This document shows positions 15,691 through 24,424 of a stretch of 64,000 bases of DNA, piece by piece; positions within the stretch are counted from its first letter, which is position 1; the number at the start of each line of letters is the position of its first letter. The stretch covers positions 5,150,001-5,214,000 of the forward strand of contig NZ_JAHOOZ010000001.1 of NCBI RefSeq assembly GCF_019075875.1. The letters are read 5' to 3'. Source of the DNA: Novosphingobium sp. G106 (lineage in GTDB: Bacteria > Pseudomonadota > Alphaproteobacteria > Sphingomonadales > Sphingomonadaceae). The translations under genes were made by a program, and so were the position numbers. The notes below the pieces were generated by a model. That model searched no databases and was not told the origin of the DNA. It saw nothing but the letters and a program-made list of their open reading frames with translations.

Positions 15691-16370
15691 TTCAGCGCTT
15701 GGCGGGGGGGCGCTTTGCCCGCGGGCTTGGCGCCCTTTTCCAGCACCTTGGCCTTGTAGGTGCAAAGGTCGACCACCGGGCAGCGCCAGCATTCGGGCGT
15801 GCGTGCCTTGCAGATATAGCGGCCGTGCAGGATCAGCCAGTGGTGCGCGCCGACGCGGAACGGGCCGGGCACTTTCTTGTCGAGCTGCTTTTCGACCGCG
15901 AGCGGGGTCTTGCCCTTGGCGAGGCCCGTGCGGTTGCCGACGCGAAAGATATGGGTGTCGACCGCGAAGGTCTCGGCGCCGAAGGCCGAATTCATCACGA
16001 CATTGGCGGTCTTGCGGCCGACGCCGGGCAGTTCGACCAGCGCATCGCGATCCGCCGGCACCTCGCCGCCATAGTCGCGCACCAGGATCTCGGAGAGCGC
16101 GATGACGTTCTTGGCCTTGGAATTGAACAGCCCGATCGTCTTGATGTGCTGCTTGAGCGCCTCTTCGCCCAGATCGACCATCTGCTGCGGCGTCTTCACC
16201 TCGCGGAACAGCGCGCGCGTCGCCTTGTTGACCCCGACGTCGGTCGATTGCGCCGACATCACCACCGCGACGAGCAACTGGTAGGTGTTGCCCGATTCCA
16301 GCTCGGTCTCGGGCGAGGGGTTGGCCTCGGCGAGACGGCGGAAGAATTCGAAGATGTCTGCCCTATTCAT
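15618..16370 (-). CDS. nth: Endonuclease III, C-terminal end frameshifted in a G7 run
   Basis: HhH-GPD base-excision glycosylase/AP lyase for oxidised pyrimidines. Seen: catalytic Lys120 in LPGVGRKTANVV, Asp138 in VDTHIF, and a [4Fe-4S] site at Cys187, Cys194, Cys197 and Cys203 (spacing 6-2-5). As read the frame runs to 15618 and overlaps the neighbouring gene by 73 bases. The run 15714-15720 has seven G; with six, the protein ends GKAPPAKR at 15692 (about 225 residues), removing the overlap. The true end is therefore probably 15692. It follows dapB on the same strand after 12 bases. Confidence 0.93.
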   Translation of the reverse strand: MNRADIFEFFRRLAEANPSPETELESGNTYQLLVAVVMSAQSTDVGVNKATRALFREVKTPQQMVDLGEEALKQHIKTIGLFNSKAKNVIALSEILVRDYGGEVPADRDALVELPGVGRKTANVVMNSAFGAETFAVDTHIFRVGNRTGLAKGKTPLAVEKQLDKKVPGPFRVGAHHWLILHGRYICKARTPECWRCPVVDLCTYKAKVLEKGAKPAGKAPPRQALNQNGTTTRSVWSDAQGVVRAVMSW

Positions 16371-16382
16371 GGCTCAGGACGC

Positions 16383-17112
16383 TCAAAGACCAAGCACCTC
16401 GGGCATAGTGTAGCGGCCCTTGGGCTTGCCCAGCAGCCACTGCGCCGCGCGGACCGCGCCCTTGGCGAAGATCGCGCGGTTTTCCGCGAGGTGTGAGAGC
16501 GACAGGCGCTCGTTGTCGGCGAGGAAGTGGACCGTGTGGTCGCCCGCGACCGAACCGCCGCGCAGGCTGGCGAAGCCGATCGTACCCGCTCCGCGCGCGC
16601 CGGTGATGCCGTCGCGCCCGCGCTCGCTCATCTGTGAAAGGCCGATGCCACGGCCCGTCGCGGCGGCCTCGCCGAGCAGCAGCGCGGTGCCGGAGGGGGG
16701 CATCGACCTTCATGCGGTGGTGCGTCTCGACGATCTCGATGTCCCAGTCCTCGCCAAGCCGGCTGGCGGCGTCACGCACCAGATGGGCGAGCAGGGTGAC
16801 GCCGAGCGAGGTGTTGCCGGTCTGAAGAACCGCGGTCTTGTCTGCGGCAGCGTCGCAAAGCCAGTGGTGACGTTCTTCGAGCCCGGTCGTGCCGACGACG
16901 ATCGGGATGCCCGCAGCCATCGCCGCATCGAGATTGGCTTCGAGCGCGTGCGGCGAGGAGAAGTCGACCAGCACGTCGCTCGCCAGCGCCAGCGCCAGCG
17001 GATCGCCGCCCTTGTCGATCCCGCCCGAAAGCGCTTCGCCCGCCGCCGCGATTGCCGCGGCGATTGCATGGCCCATGCGCCCCTCGCTGCCGATGATTCC
17101 GATACGCGCCAC
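16383..17112 (-). pseudogene. dapB: 4-hydroxy-tetrahydrodipicolinate reductase, frameshifted in a G6 run
   Basis: The two halves of DapB lie in different frames. From GTG 17112: the NAD(P)-binding IGIIGSEGRMGHA, VDFSSPHALEANL, GTTGLEE and the catalytic HHRMKVDAP. The rest, [20 protein letters not shown] to [11 protein letters not shown], follows in the other frame and ends at 16383. The run 16695-16700 has six G; five restore one 242-residue protein. dapB is required for lysine and diaminopimelate, and no second copy is in the window, so a consensus error is more likely than a dead gene. It is in a leftward operon with nth. Confidence 0.9.
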
Positions 17113-17126
17113 GCTTCACTCCTAAG

Positions 17127-17218
17127 CCGTCCGCCCTGACCTTGCCGAAGGGCCGTTCTTCAATTCTGACGCTGCGCTAGAAGAAAAAGCAGCCCTTCGA
17201 CAAGCTCGGGGTAGACGG
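17127..17218. repeat. Imperfect long inverted repeat between dapB and sirtuin gene
   Basis: Arms 17127-17153 and 17192-17218 (27 bases each) match at 22 positions as inverted copies, with a 38-base centre. The core CCCTTCGACAAGCTC is of the kind I recall as a recurrent intergenic repeat in sphingomonads; that recollection is unverified here. Confidence 0.65.
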
Positions 17219-17229
17219 TATTGGAGGGT

Positions 17230-17937
17230 ATGAGTTCAATTCGCAACATCGTCGTCCTCACCGGCGCGGGGGTCAGCGCCGAAAGCGGCATCGACACCTT
17301 CCGCACCGAAGGCGGGCTCTGGGAACGCTACAAGCCTGAGGACGTCGCGACGCCCGAGGCATTCGCGCGCGATCCCGATCTCGTCCTGGCTTTCTACGAC
17401 ATGCGCCGGGCAGCGATTCAGGAGAAGCAACCCAATGCCGCGCACTTCGCGCTGGGCAGGCTCGATGCCGAGTGGCCCGGCGAACTCCTGATCGTCACGC
17501 AGAACATCGACGATCTGCATGAGCGCGGCGGCGCGAAGCGGATGCTCCACATGCACGGCCAGCATCTCAACGCCTGGTGCGGCGCTTGCGACGTCCGCTC
17601 GCCCTGGACCGGGCTGCTCGCGGACCGGCCGCCGTGCCCGGCCTGCGGGACGAGAGCGCTGCGGCCCGACGTCGTCTGGTTCGGCGAGATGCCCTACCGC
17701 ATGGACGAGATCCACGCCGCGCTGCGCAAGGCGGACCTGTTCGTCTCGATCGGCACTTCGGGCGCGGTCTATCCGGCCGCCGGTTTCGTGCGCGGCGCGC
17801 GCGATCTCGGCGCGCGAACGCTCGAACTCAATCTGGAGCCGTCGCAGGGCTCGCGCTGGTTCCATGAATGCCGGCACGGACCGGCGACCGAAGTGGTGGC
17901 CGCCTGGGTCGAGGAAATGCTCGCGCCTGAACGCTAG
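17230..17937 (+). CDS. cobB: NAD-dependent protein deacylase (sirtuin, CobB/SIRT5 type)
   Basis: 235 residues from ATG 17230; the TTG at 17221 would place the start inside the GGAGGG site. Rossmann motif VLTGAGVSAESGIDTFR (9-25), QNID (91-94), catalytic His109 in HMHG, and zinc Cys117, Cys120, Cys136 and Cys139. Tyr56 and Arg59 in FYDMRR are the pair that lets class III sirtuins bind succinyl- or malonyl-lysine, so desuccinylase activity is inferred along with deacetylation. The stop overlaps that of the convergent MoeB/ThiF gene. Confidence 0.93.
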   Translation: MSSIRNIVVLTGAGVSAESGIDTFRTEGGLWERYKPEDVATPEAFARDPDLVLAFYDMRRAAIQEKQPNAAHFALGRLDAEWPGELLIVTQNIDDLHERGGAKRMLHMHGQHLNAWCGACDVRSPWTGLLADRPPCPACGTRALRPDVVWFGEMPYRMDEIHAALRKADLFVSIGTSGAVYPAAGFVRGARDLGARTLELNLEPSQGSRWFHECRHGPATEVVAAWVEEMLAPER

Positions 17938-18706
17938 TGGACGCCTGAGCAGCCCTTGCACTCGGGGTCCTTGGCGATGCTCAGCGTCCTGAGGCTCGGC
18001 GCGAGGCCGTCGAACAGCTGGAGCTTGCCCCATTGCGGATCGCCGAGCGCCGCATGGCCCTGGAGCAGCACGCGAATAGCCTGCATTGCGGCGAAAGTGC
18101 CGACCACGCCGGCCATGGCGCCGAGCACGCCGTCCGCCGCGCAGGTATCGCAATCCTCGGCATCGAAAGCGTCACCGACGAAGCAGCGATAGCAGGCCCC
18201 GCCCGGCAGGTGCCCGGCGAAGTTCGCGATCTGTCCCTGGAAGCGTCCCAGCGCGGCGCTGGTCAGCGGCACGCCTGCGGCGACGCAGGCATCCGAGACA
18301 GCGAGGCGAGTCGCGAAGTTGTCACAGCCGTCGAGTACTACGTCGGCGCCCTCGGGAACCAAAGCGGCGTTGTCCGACCCCACCCTCGCGACGACCGCGC
18401 GAACCTCGATGGCAGAATCGAATCGCCTGATCCATTCCGCCGCGACCTCGGCCTTACCCTTGCCGATATCCGCGGGTGTGAAGATGGTCTGCCGTTGCAG
18501 ATTGCTTTCCTCGACGACGTCGCTGTCGATCAGCGTCAGCCGGCCTATTCCGGCGGCTGCCAGATACTGAAGCGCGGGGCTGCCGATCCCGCCGCATCCG
18601 ACGAGCACGACATGCGCCTTGCTCAGCGCGACCTGTCCCGCCCCCCGACTTCGGGCAGGACGATATGGCGGGCGAAGCGGTTGAGGCGATCTGGAGCGAG
18701 ACTCAT
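17934..18706 (-). pseudogene. MoeB/ThiF-type adenylyltransferase, frameshifted in a C6/G6 run
   Basis: From ATG 18706 the frame reads MSLAPDRLNRFARHIVLPEV and then breaks; the continuation GAGQVALSKAHVVLVGCGGI lies in another frame and runs to 17934. The run 18641-18646 has six bases; seven would give EVGGAGQ and one protein of about 257 residues. Motifs: ATP site VGCGGIGSPALQYLAAAGIG, the Asp of LIDSDVVEESNLQRQ, zinc Cys pairs in CYRCF and CKGC, and CDTC as candidate catalytic Cys. It activates the C-terminus of MoaD- or ThiS-like sulphur carriers. Which partner is unknown. Confidence 0.85.
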
Positions 18707-18747
18707 CGCGCCCGCTTAGATCAGAGCGGGCAGAGGGAAAAGGAAGT

Positions 18748-18832
18748 TGCGAGGGCCATCGCCCTCGCGCTCCCGATTCCTTCGTTCTTGGTGCGTCCAG
18801 GTAGTGGGAGCGCGAGGGCGATGGCCCTCGCA
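18748..18832. repeat. Perfect 27-bp inverted repeat, each arm itself a hairpin
   Basis: 18748-18774 and 18806-18832 are exact reverse complements. Each arm contains GCGAGGGC-CATC/GATG-GCCCTCGC, so each can fold alone (8-bp stem) or with the other. The layout is that of REP doublets (BIME/REPIN). It lies between dnaA and the MoeB/ThiF gene. I see no further copy in the window. Confidence 0.8.
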
Positions 18833-18845
18833 TTCTCCTTATAAA

Positions 18846-20282
18846 TCAGCTCTCGAGCTGACGCAGCAAGCTCCGCACGTCGCCATCCATGTCGGCGTCG
18901 CGCGTACGCAGGTCTTCGATCAGGCGCACCGCGTGGATCACTGTCGAGTGATCGCGGCCGCCGAACTTGCGGCCGATCTCGGGGTAGGACCGCGGCGTCA
19001 GCACCTTGGCGAGATACATCGCCACCTGCCGCGGCCGGACGACGGCGCGGGCACGGCGCTTGGACGCCATCTCGGTCCGGTCGACGCGGTAGAACTGGCA
19101 GACCGTGCGCTGGATCTCATCGATCGTGATGCGCTTGCGGTTGGCCGAGAGGATGTCGGTCAGCTGCTCTTCGGCGAGCTGGAGCGAAACCGCCTGGCCG
19201 GTGAGCTGGGCATAGGCGATCAGCTTGTTGAGCCCGCCGACGAGCTCGCGGACGTTGCGGTTGATCGTGCGTGCGAGGAATTCGATGACATCGCTCGGCA
19301 CGTCGCTCGGCGCAAAGCGGGCGAGGCGGTGTTCGAGGATCGAGCGGCGCAGCTCGATGTCGGCCGGTGCGATGTCGGCCACCAGGCCCATCGACAACCG
19401 CGACAGCAGCCGCTGCTCGACGCCGTCGAGCGCCTGCGGCGCGCGGTCGGCGGCGAAAACCAGCCGCTTGCCCTCGGCGAGCAGCGCGTCGATCGTGTAG
19501 AGCAGCTCTTCCTGGGCGCTCGCCTTGCCGATGATGAACTGGATGTCGTCGACCAGCAGCAGGTCGAAGCCGCGCAGCCGCGACTTGAACTCGATCATCT
19601 GGTTCTGGCGCAGCGCCTGGACGAACTCGATCATGAACCGCTCAGCCGAGCAGTAGAAGATGCGGGCCCGCGGATGCGCCGCCAGATAGGAATGGCCGAT
19701 CGCGTGGAGCAGGTGCGTCTTGCCCTGGCCGGTCGCGGCCTTGAGGTAGAGTGGCGAGAACTGCGGCGCTTCGATCGCGGCCATGCGCTGCGCGGCGTTG
19801 CAGGCCAGTACGTTGGCATTGCCCGTGACGAAGGTTGTGAAAGTCAGAGAGGGGTCGAGCCCCACCGAACCCTGGACGAGCGCACCGAACTCCTGGCCGC
19901 CGAGGCTGGCGGCGCCGGTATCGTGCATCGCCTGAGCGCCGTCGTTCGCCGGGCGGCGGGCATTGCCGCCGGTGCCGCCGCCAAGGCGCAGTTCGGGCAG
20001 GGGCCGACGGCCCGGATGCACGGAAATGCGGACGTGGCGCACGTCGGGCCGGGCGATCTTCCAGGCCAGCGAAAGCCGGTCGGCAAAGCGATCGGCCACC
20101 CAGTTGGCGGAGAATTCCGTCGGCAGGAACAGGTCGAGCGTTCCCGTTTCCTTGCAGAAGGAGCCGAGCTGGATCGGCTTGATCCACTGGCTGTGCAGTT
20201 GCTGGCCCAGATCCTTGCGCAGGCCTTGGCTGATGTCAGCCCAGTCCGCCGCGAGGTCGAGCGCTTCCCTGTCCTCTTCCAT
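18846..20282 (-). CDS. dnaA: Chromosomal replication initiator DnaA
   Basis: 478 residues from ATG 20282 (MEEDREALDLAADWADISQG); a GTG at 20324 behind a GGGGGG stretch is a plausible longer start. Domain I lies at the N-terminus. The AAA+ domain (about 140-350) shows KAATGQGKTHLLHAIGHSYL (Walker A) and LLLVDDIQFI (Walker B). Domain IV has the signature VAMYLAKVLTPRSYPEIGRKFGGRDHSTVIHA for DnaA-box binding. It initiates replication at oriC; in alphaproteobacteria oriC is often not beside dnaA, and no box cluster is seen here. Confidence 0.97.
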   Translation of the reverse strand: MEEDREALDLAADWADISQGLRKDLGQQLHSQWIKPIQLGSFCKETGTLDLFLPTEFSANWVADRFADRLSLAWKIARPDVRHVRISVHPGRRPLPELRLGGGTGGNARRPANDGAQAMHDTGAASLGGQEFGALVQGSVGLDPSLTFTTFVTGNANVLACNAAQRMAAIEAPQFSPLYLKAATGQGKTHLLHAIGHSYLAAHPRARIFYCSAERFMIEFVQALRQNQMIEFKSRLRGFDLLLVDDIQFIIGKASAQEELLYTIDALLAEGKRLVFAADRAPQALDGVEQRLLSRLSMGLVADIAPADIELRRSILEHRLARFAPSDVPSDVIEFLARTINRNVRELVGGLNKLIAYAQLTGQAVSLQLAEEQLTDILSANRKRITIDEIQRTVCQFYRVDRTEMASKRRARAVVRPRQVAMYLAKVLTPRSYPEIGRKFGGRDHSTVIHAVRLIEDLRTRDADMDGDVRSLLRQLES

Positions 20283-20324
20283 TTTCGCGTCGCAAACCTT
20301 ACCCTTGCCAGGTGCCGCGTTCAC

Positions 20325-20798
20325 GCGCCCCCCGATGAAGAAACCGTCACACGGCCCTCCTTTGAAAATTGATCGACCCACATAGCACACACGCTCTCGT
20401 TTAGAGATCGCACATGCGCACGAAACCCTCTCGCTACATCCCAAGGATGCAACGCCCCGTCATTCGAATCTGTTCGTAAACCCCCCGGCCTGCTGTCCCG
20501 TGCCGGAGTTCGATTTATGGCGGAGTTGGCGCGAAGAGCAAGGCGGCTGCTGCAAAAAAAATGAAATAATGTCCCTTGACAGCGGCCCGCCTGCGACAAT
20601 CCGTAACAAGCTGATAAAGTATTGATCTAGAAGAGTAAATTGTCAGGGCTGAAGCCGAATCGCGCTAATTCAAGCACTTCCAAAAAAGTGTCATGAACGC
20701 GCCCGGTGGACAATAAAAAATGGCCAGCGCGAATGCGCCGGCCATGTTCCATTTTTGTGCTGCTCACAAGGTTATGAGCGAGCGAATCGCATAACGTC
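20325..20798. other. dnaA-rpsT intergenic region
   Basis: About 470 bases. It should hold the leftward dnaA promoter; A/T-rich parts lie at 20548-20575 and 20608-20645. I found no TTATCCACA-type DnaA box cluster, no gene, and only the rpsT terminator at 20715-20745. Confidence 0.5.
20715..20745 (-). terminator. Rho-independent terminator of rpsT
   Basis: Arms 20720-20730 and 20735-20745 pair over 11 bp with one wobble around a 4-base loop; on the minus strand the stem is followed by a T run (20720 down to 20715). Confidence 0.85.
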
Positions 20799-21059
20799 TC
20801 AGAGCGCGGCGACGCGCTTCGTGAGGCGCGACAGCTTGCGCGACGCGGTGTTCTTGTGGAGCACGCCGCGGGCCACGCCACGGGCCAGTTCCGGCTGCGC
20901 TTCCTTGAGCGCGGCGGCGGCTGCGTCCTTGTCACCACCAGCGAGCGCCGATTCGACCTTCTTCACGAAAGTGCGGATCCGGCTCAGGCGGTTGCCATTG
21001 ATCAGAGCGCGGTTCTCGTTGCGGCGGATGCGCTTGCGGGCTTGGGGCGTATTGGCCAT
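20799..21059 (-). CDS. rpsT: 30S ribosomal protein S20
   Basis: 86 residues, the normal length, starting [20 protein letters not shown] and ending in [13 protein letters not shown] basic helical bundle that binds 16S rRNA early in assembly. It sits next to dnaA as in most alphaproteobacteria and has its own terminator. Confidence 0.97.
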   Translation of the reverse strand: MANTPQARKRIRRNENRALINGNRLSRIRTFVKKVESALAGGDKDAAAAALKEAQPELARGVARGVLHKNTASRKLSRLTKRVAAL

Positions 21060-21250
21060 GTTTGTCCTCTGTCAGGGCCCGCGAAGGCCGTGAAAAAATT
21101 GTGTCGGTAAGGCGGGTGGCCCGCCGGAAAGCGCGGCCCTTATCGGCGAGCGGGCGAATCGTCAAGCATTTCGGCCCGTCGCTGCGCCGTAGTGATGGCC
21201 ACGAGCGGGTGTGAAGCCGAGGCTGATATGCGGTGCCCGTGCCGCCGCGT

Positions 21251-22063
21251 CTACTTCTGGCACTTCGGACACCAGAAGGTGCTGCGCCCGCCCTGGGTAA
21301 AGCGTTCGACCTTGCCGCCGCAGGGGCAGGGCTGGCCCTCGCGGCCATAGACCTGCCAGGAAGCGGCGAAGTACCCGAGTTCGCCATTGGGCTGCGCATA
21401 GTCGCGAATGGTGGAGCCGCCGGCCTCGATCGATTCGGCCAGCACCGCCTTGATGGCGGGCACGAGCCGCTCGATCGCAGCGCGGGTGACTTTGCCGGCT
21501 TCCTTGTCGGGGCGTATCCGCGCGCGATAGAGCGCCTCGCAGACATAGATGTTGCCGAGTCCCGCGACGATCCGCTGATCGAGCAGCAGCGGCTTCACCG
21601 GCGCGAAGCGGCCGGCGAAGGCCTGGGCGAGGTGGCGCGGGGTCAGGCTGTCGCCCAGCGGTTCGGGGCCCAGCGCAGCGAAAGGCGGCCATTGGTCGAG
21701 CTTGTCCGTATCGATGAGGTCGACCGAGCCGAAGCGCCGGGCGTCGTTGAGCGCGAGCACGTGGCCCGAGCCCGTTTCCAGCACGAGATGGTCGTGCTTG
21801 TCGGGGCTATCGGGCTCGATCCGCCAGCGCCCCGACATGCCGAGATGGAAGACCATGGTCTGGTTGCGGTCGGTCTCGATCAGGCCGTATTTGGCCCGCC
21901 GGCCGAGGCCCGTCACCTTTGCCCCGGTCAGCGCCTGGACGAGGTTCGGCGGGAACGGCCGGCGCAGGTCGGGGCGGTTGACCGCGACGCGCGTTATCCT
22001 CTCGCCCTCGAGATAGCGGGCGAGGCCGCGGACGGTGGTTTCGACTTCGGGTAACTCGGGCAT
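21251..22063 (-). CDS. mutM: Formamidopyrimidine-DNA glycosylase
   Basis: 270 residues from ATG 22063, chosen because catalysis needs the processed N-terminal Pro: M-PELPEVETTVRGL. The H2TH region includes GLGNIYVCEALYRARI, with Lys in VKPLLLDQRIVAG nearby. The zinc finger at the C-terminus has CPCGGKVERF and WCPKCQK (four Cys). It excises 8-oxoguanine and FaPy lesions with AP-lyase activity. Divergent to ubiE with 64 bases between. Confidence 0.96.
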   Translation of the reverse strand: MPELPEVETTVRGLARYLEGERITRVAVNRPDLRRPFPPNLVQALTGAKVTGLGRRAKYGLIETDRNQTMVFHLGMSGRWRIEPDSPDKHDHLVLETGSGHVLALNDARRFGSVDLIDTDKLDQWPPFAALGPEPLGDSLTPRHLAQAFAGRFAPVKPLLLDQRIVAGLGNIYVCEALYRARIRPDKEAGKVTRAAIERLVPAIKAVLAESIEAGGSTIRDYAQPNGELGYFAASWQVYGREGQPCPCGGKVERFTQGGRSTFWCPKCQK

Positions 22064-22127
22064 ATGCGCTGCTAACAAGCTTTGCCGAGCGCGCAAACTC
22101 TCCTAAGGCCCCCGTGGTTTTAGTAAG

Positions 22128-22868
22128 ATGGGCTCTATGAGCGAACAGGCTTCCTTCGGGTACGAAGATATCCCCGCAGACGAGAAGGTCGAGCGCGTTG
22201 GCGCCGTCTTCTCCAGCGTCGCGCGCAAGTACGACATGATGAACGACGCCATGTCGGGCGGCATGCACCGGCTGTGGAAGGACAAGTTCGTCCGCCGGGT
22301 GAAGCCGCGCGAAGGCGAGGCGATCCTCGACATGGCGGGCGGCACCGGCGACATAGCCTTCCGCATGGCCGAGGCGGGCGCGGAGATCACCGTCTCCGAC
22401 ATCAACCAGGACATGCTCGACGTCGGCATCGAGCGGGCGATGAAGCGCGGCATCGACGGCCTCGTCTGGTCGCGCCAGAACGCCGAGGAACTGGCCTTCG
22501 AGGCCCGCACCTTCGATGCCTATACGATCGCTTTCGGCATCCGCAACGTCACCCATATAGACAAGGCGCTGGCCGAGGCCTTCCGCGTGCTGCGCCACGG
22601 CGGGCGCTTCTTCTGCCTCGAATTTTCGACCACCGAATGGCCGGGCTTCAAGGAAGCCTACGATGCCTATTCGCACAAGCTGGTGCCCAAGATCGGCCAG
22701 GCGATCGCCGGCGACGCGGAAAGCTATCGCTACCTGATCGAATCGATCCGTCGCTTCCCGCCGATGCGCGATTTCGAAGCCATGATCCGCACCGCGGGCT
22801 TCTCCCAGACCAAGGTCGAGCCGATCCTCGGCGGCCTCGTCGCAATCCATTCCGGGTGGAAGGTTTGA
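22128..22868 (+). CDS. ubiE: Ubiquinone/menaquinone C-methyltransferase
   Basis: 246 residues (ATG 22128; a second ATG at 22137 is possible). Class I SAM methyltransferase: UbiE signature YDMMNDAMSGGMHRLWKD, SAM loop LDMAGGTGDIAFRM, and FGIRNVTHIDKAL with RVLRHGGRFFCLEFS. It makes the C2 methyl in ubiquinone synthesis. Followed by ubiB with overlapping stop/start, so quinone synthesis genes are coupled. Confidence 0.97.
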   Translation: MGSMSEQASFGYEDIPADEKVERVGAVFSSVARKYDMMNDAMSGGMHRLWKDKFVRRVKPREGEAILDMAGGTGDIAFRMAEAGAEITVSDINQDMLDVGIERAMKRGIDGLVWSRQNAEELAFEARTFDAYTIAFGIRNVTHIDKALAEAFRVLRHGGRFFCLEFSTTEWPGFKEAYDAYSHKLVPKIGQAIAGDAESYRYLIESIRRFPPMRDFEAMIRTAGFSQTKVEPILGGLVAIHSGWKV

Positions 22869-24424
22869 CGACACCGGCGACGCATATCGCGCGGCTGCTG
22901 CGCTGGGGGAGGGTGCTCGCCCGGCACGGCGCGCTGCGCATCATCGAGGAGGGGCGCAACACGCCCGCACCGGTGCGCAGGCTGTGCCGGCTGGCGCGGT
23001 TCGGCACGCGGCAACCGCGGGTGCCCGACTATGCCGCAGCCTTCCAGGCGATCGGCCCCGCCGCGATCAAGCTCGGCCAGACGCTGGCGACACGGCCCGA
23101 TCTCGTCGGCGAGGAAGCGGCGCGCAATCTGCTGAGCCTGCAGGATAGCCTCCCGCCTCTCTCCTTCGATCTGATCCGCCACGAGATCGAGAACAGCTTC
23201 GGCGCCCCGCTCGACGTGCTTTTCGCCTCCATCGAGCCCGGCCCGGTTGGCGCTGCCTCGATCGCCCAGGTCCACCGCGGTGTGACGACCGACGGCCGCA
23301 AGGTTGCGGTCAAGGTGCTGCGCCCCGGCATCCGCGAGAAGTTCGCGCGCGACATCGACACCTACGAATGGGCCGCTGCGCATCTCGAAGCCTTCGGTGG
23401 CGAGGCGGCGCGGCTGCGTCCGCGGGCGATCGTCGCCAATCTCAAGCGCTGGACCGTGCGCGAGCTGGACCTGCGGCGCGAGGCGGCTTCTGCTTCCGAG
23501 CTTGCCGAGGCGATGAAGGGCCAGGAAGGCTATGCGATCCCGGCGATCGACTGGGACCGCACCAACGGCAGCGTCATGACCATCGAATGGGTCGAGGGCG
23601 TCAAGATCAGCGAGATCGACGTACTACGTGCCCAAGGCCACGACCTCGCCGAACTCGCGCGGCGGCTCGTGCTGACTTTCCTGCGTCAGGCGATCAGCGC
23701 GGGCTTCTTCCATGCCGACATGCACCAGGGGAACCTGTTCGTGCAGGCCGACGGCACGATCGTCGCGATCGATTTCGGCATCATGGGCCGGATCGACAGG
23801 CGCGCGCGGCAGTGGCTCGCCGAGATCCTGTTCGGGCTGACCACAGGCGATTACCGCCGCGTCGCCGAGATCCACTTCGAAGCGCAATACGTGCCGAGCT
23901 ATCACTCGGTCGAGGAGTTCGCGACCGCACTGCGCGCCGTGGGCGAGCCGATGCGCGGCAAGCCGGTGAGCCAGCTTTCGGTCGGCCAGATGCTCGACGG
24001 GCTCTTCGCCATCACCCGCGACTTCGATATGCAGACCCAGCCGCACCTGTTGCTGCTGCAGAAGACCATGGTCATGGTCGAGGGGCTGGCGACTGCGCTC
24101 CATCCCGAGATCAACATGTGGGACGTCGCCGCGCCTTTCGTGCGCAGCTGGATCCGCGACGAGTTGGGGCCTGAGGCGGCGATCGCCGACCGCCTGCGCG
24201 AGGATGCCGGTACGCTGATGCGCCTGCCCGAGCTGATCCGCCGGATCGAGGATCGCTTCCCGCCGCGCGGCGGCGCGCCCGACCAGGCGCCGCTCCCCGA
24301 GATCGAGCTGATGTGGAGCCAGCGGCGGCGGAAGATGTGGCTGGCCTGGCCCGGTTACGTCGCGGCGGCGCTCGGCGGCGCGCTCGGTGCCTGGGCGGCG
24401 CTGCACTGGGGCTGGATCGGTTGA
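22865..24424 (+). CDS. ubiB: Ubiquinone biosynthesis kinase-like protein UbiB
   Basis: 519 residues from a TTG overlapping the ubiE stop. UbiB/ABC1 atypical kinase: the KxGQ motif in AAIKLGQTLATRPDLVG, the Ala-rich loop AASIAQVHRG, the Lys of VAVKVLRPG, and the catalytic HADMHQGNLFVQADGTIVAIDFG. Two C-terminal membrane spans (about 495-517). It is needed for aerobic ubiquinone synthesis and is thought to act as an ATPase. Its end overlaps the next gene in the same way (TTGA). Confidence 0.95.
   Translation: MTTPATHIARLLRWGRVLARHGALRIIEEGRNTPAPVRRLCRLARFGTRQPRVPDYAAAFQAIGPAAIKLGQTLATRPDLVGEEAARNLLSLQDSLPPLSFDLIRHEIENSFGAPLDVLFASIEPGPVGAASIAQVHRGVTTDGRKVAVKVLRPGIREKFARDIDTYEWAAAHLEAFGGEAARLRPRAIVANLKRWTVRELDLRREAASASELAEAMKGQEGYAIPAIDWDRTNGSVMTIEWVEGVKISEIDVLRAQGHDLAELARRLVLTFLRQAISAGFFHADMHQGNLFVQADGTIVAIDFGIMGRIDRRARQWLAEILFGLTTGDYRRVAEIHFEAQYVPSYHSVEEFATALRAVGEPMRGKPVSQLSVGQMLDGLFAITRDFDMQTQPHLLLLQKTMVMVEGLATALHPEINMWDVAAPFVRSWIRDELGPEAAIADRLREDAGTLMRLPELIRRIEDRFPPRGGAPDQAPLPEIELMWSQRRRKMWLAWPGYVAAALGGALGAWAALHWGWIG

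Noticed and set aside
18747..20372. 541-residue open frame on the plus strand across dnaA
   Set aside because: Antisense to an unmistakable dnaA, with no recognisable domain; an artefact of high GC.
20325..20798. oriC beside dnaA
   Set aside because: No cluster of TTATCCACA-like boxes and no clear unwinding region pattern; in this class oriC usually lies elsewhere.
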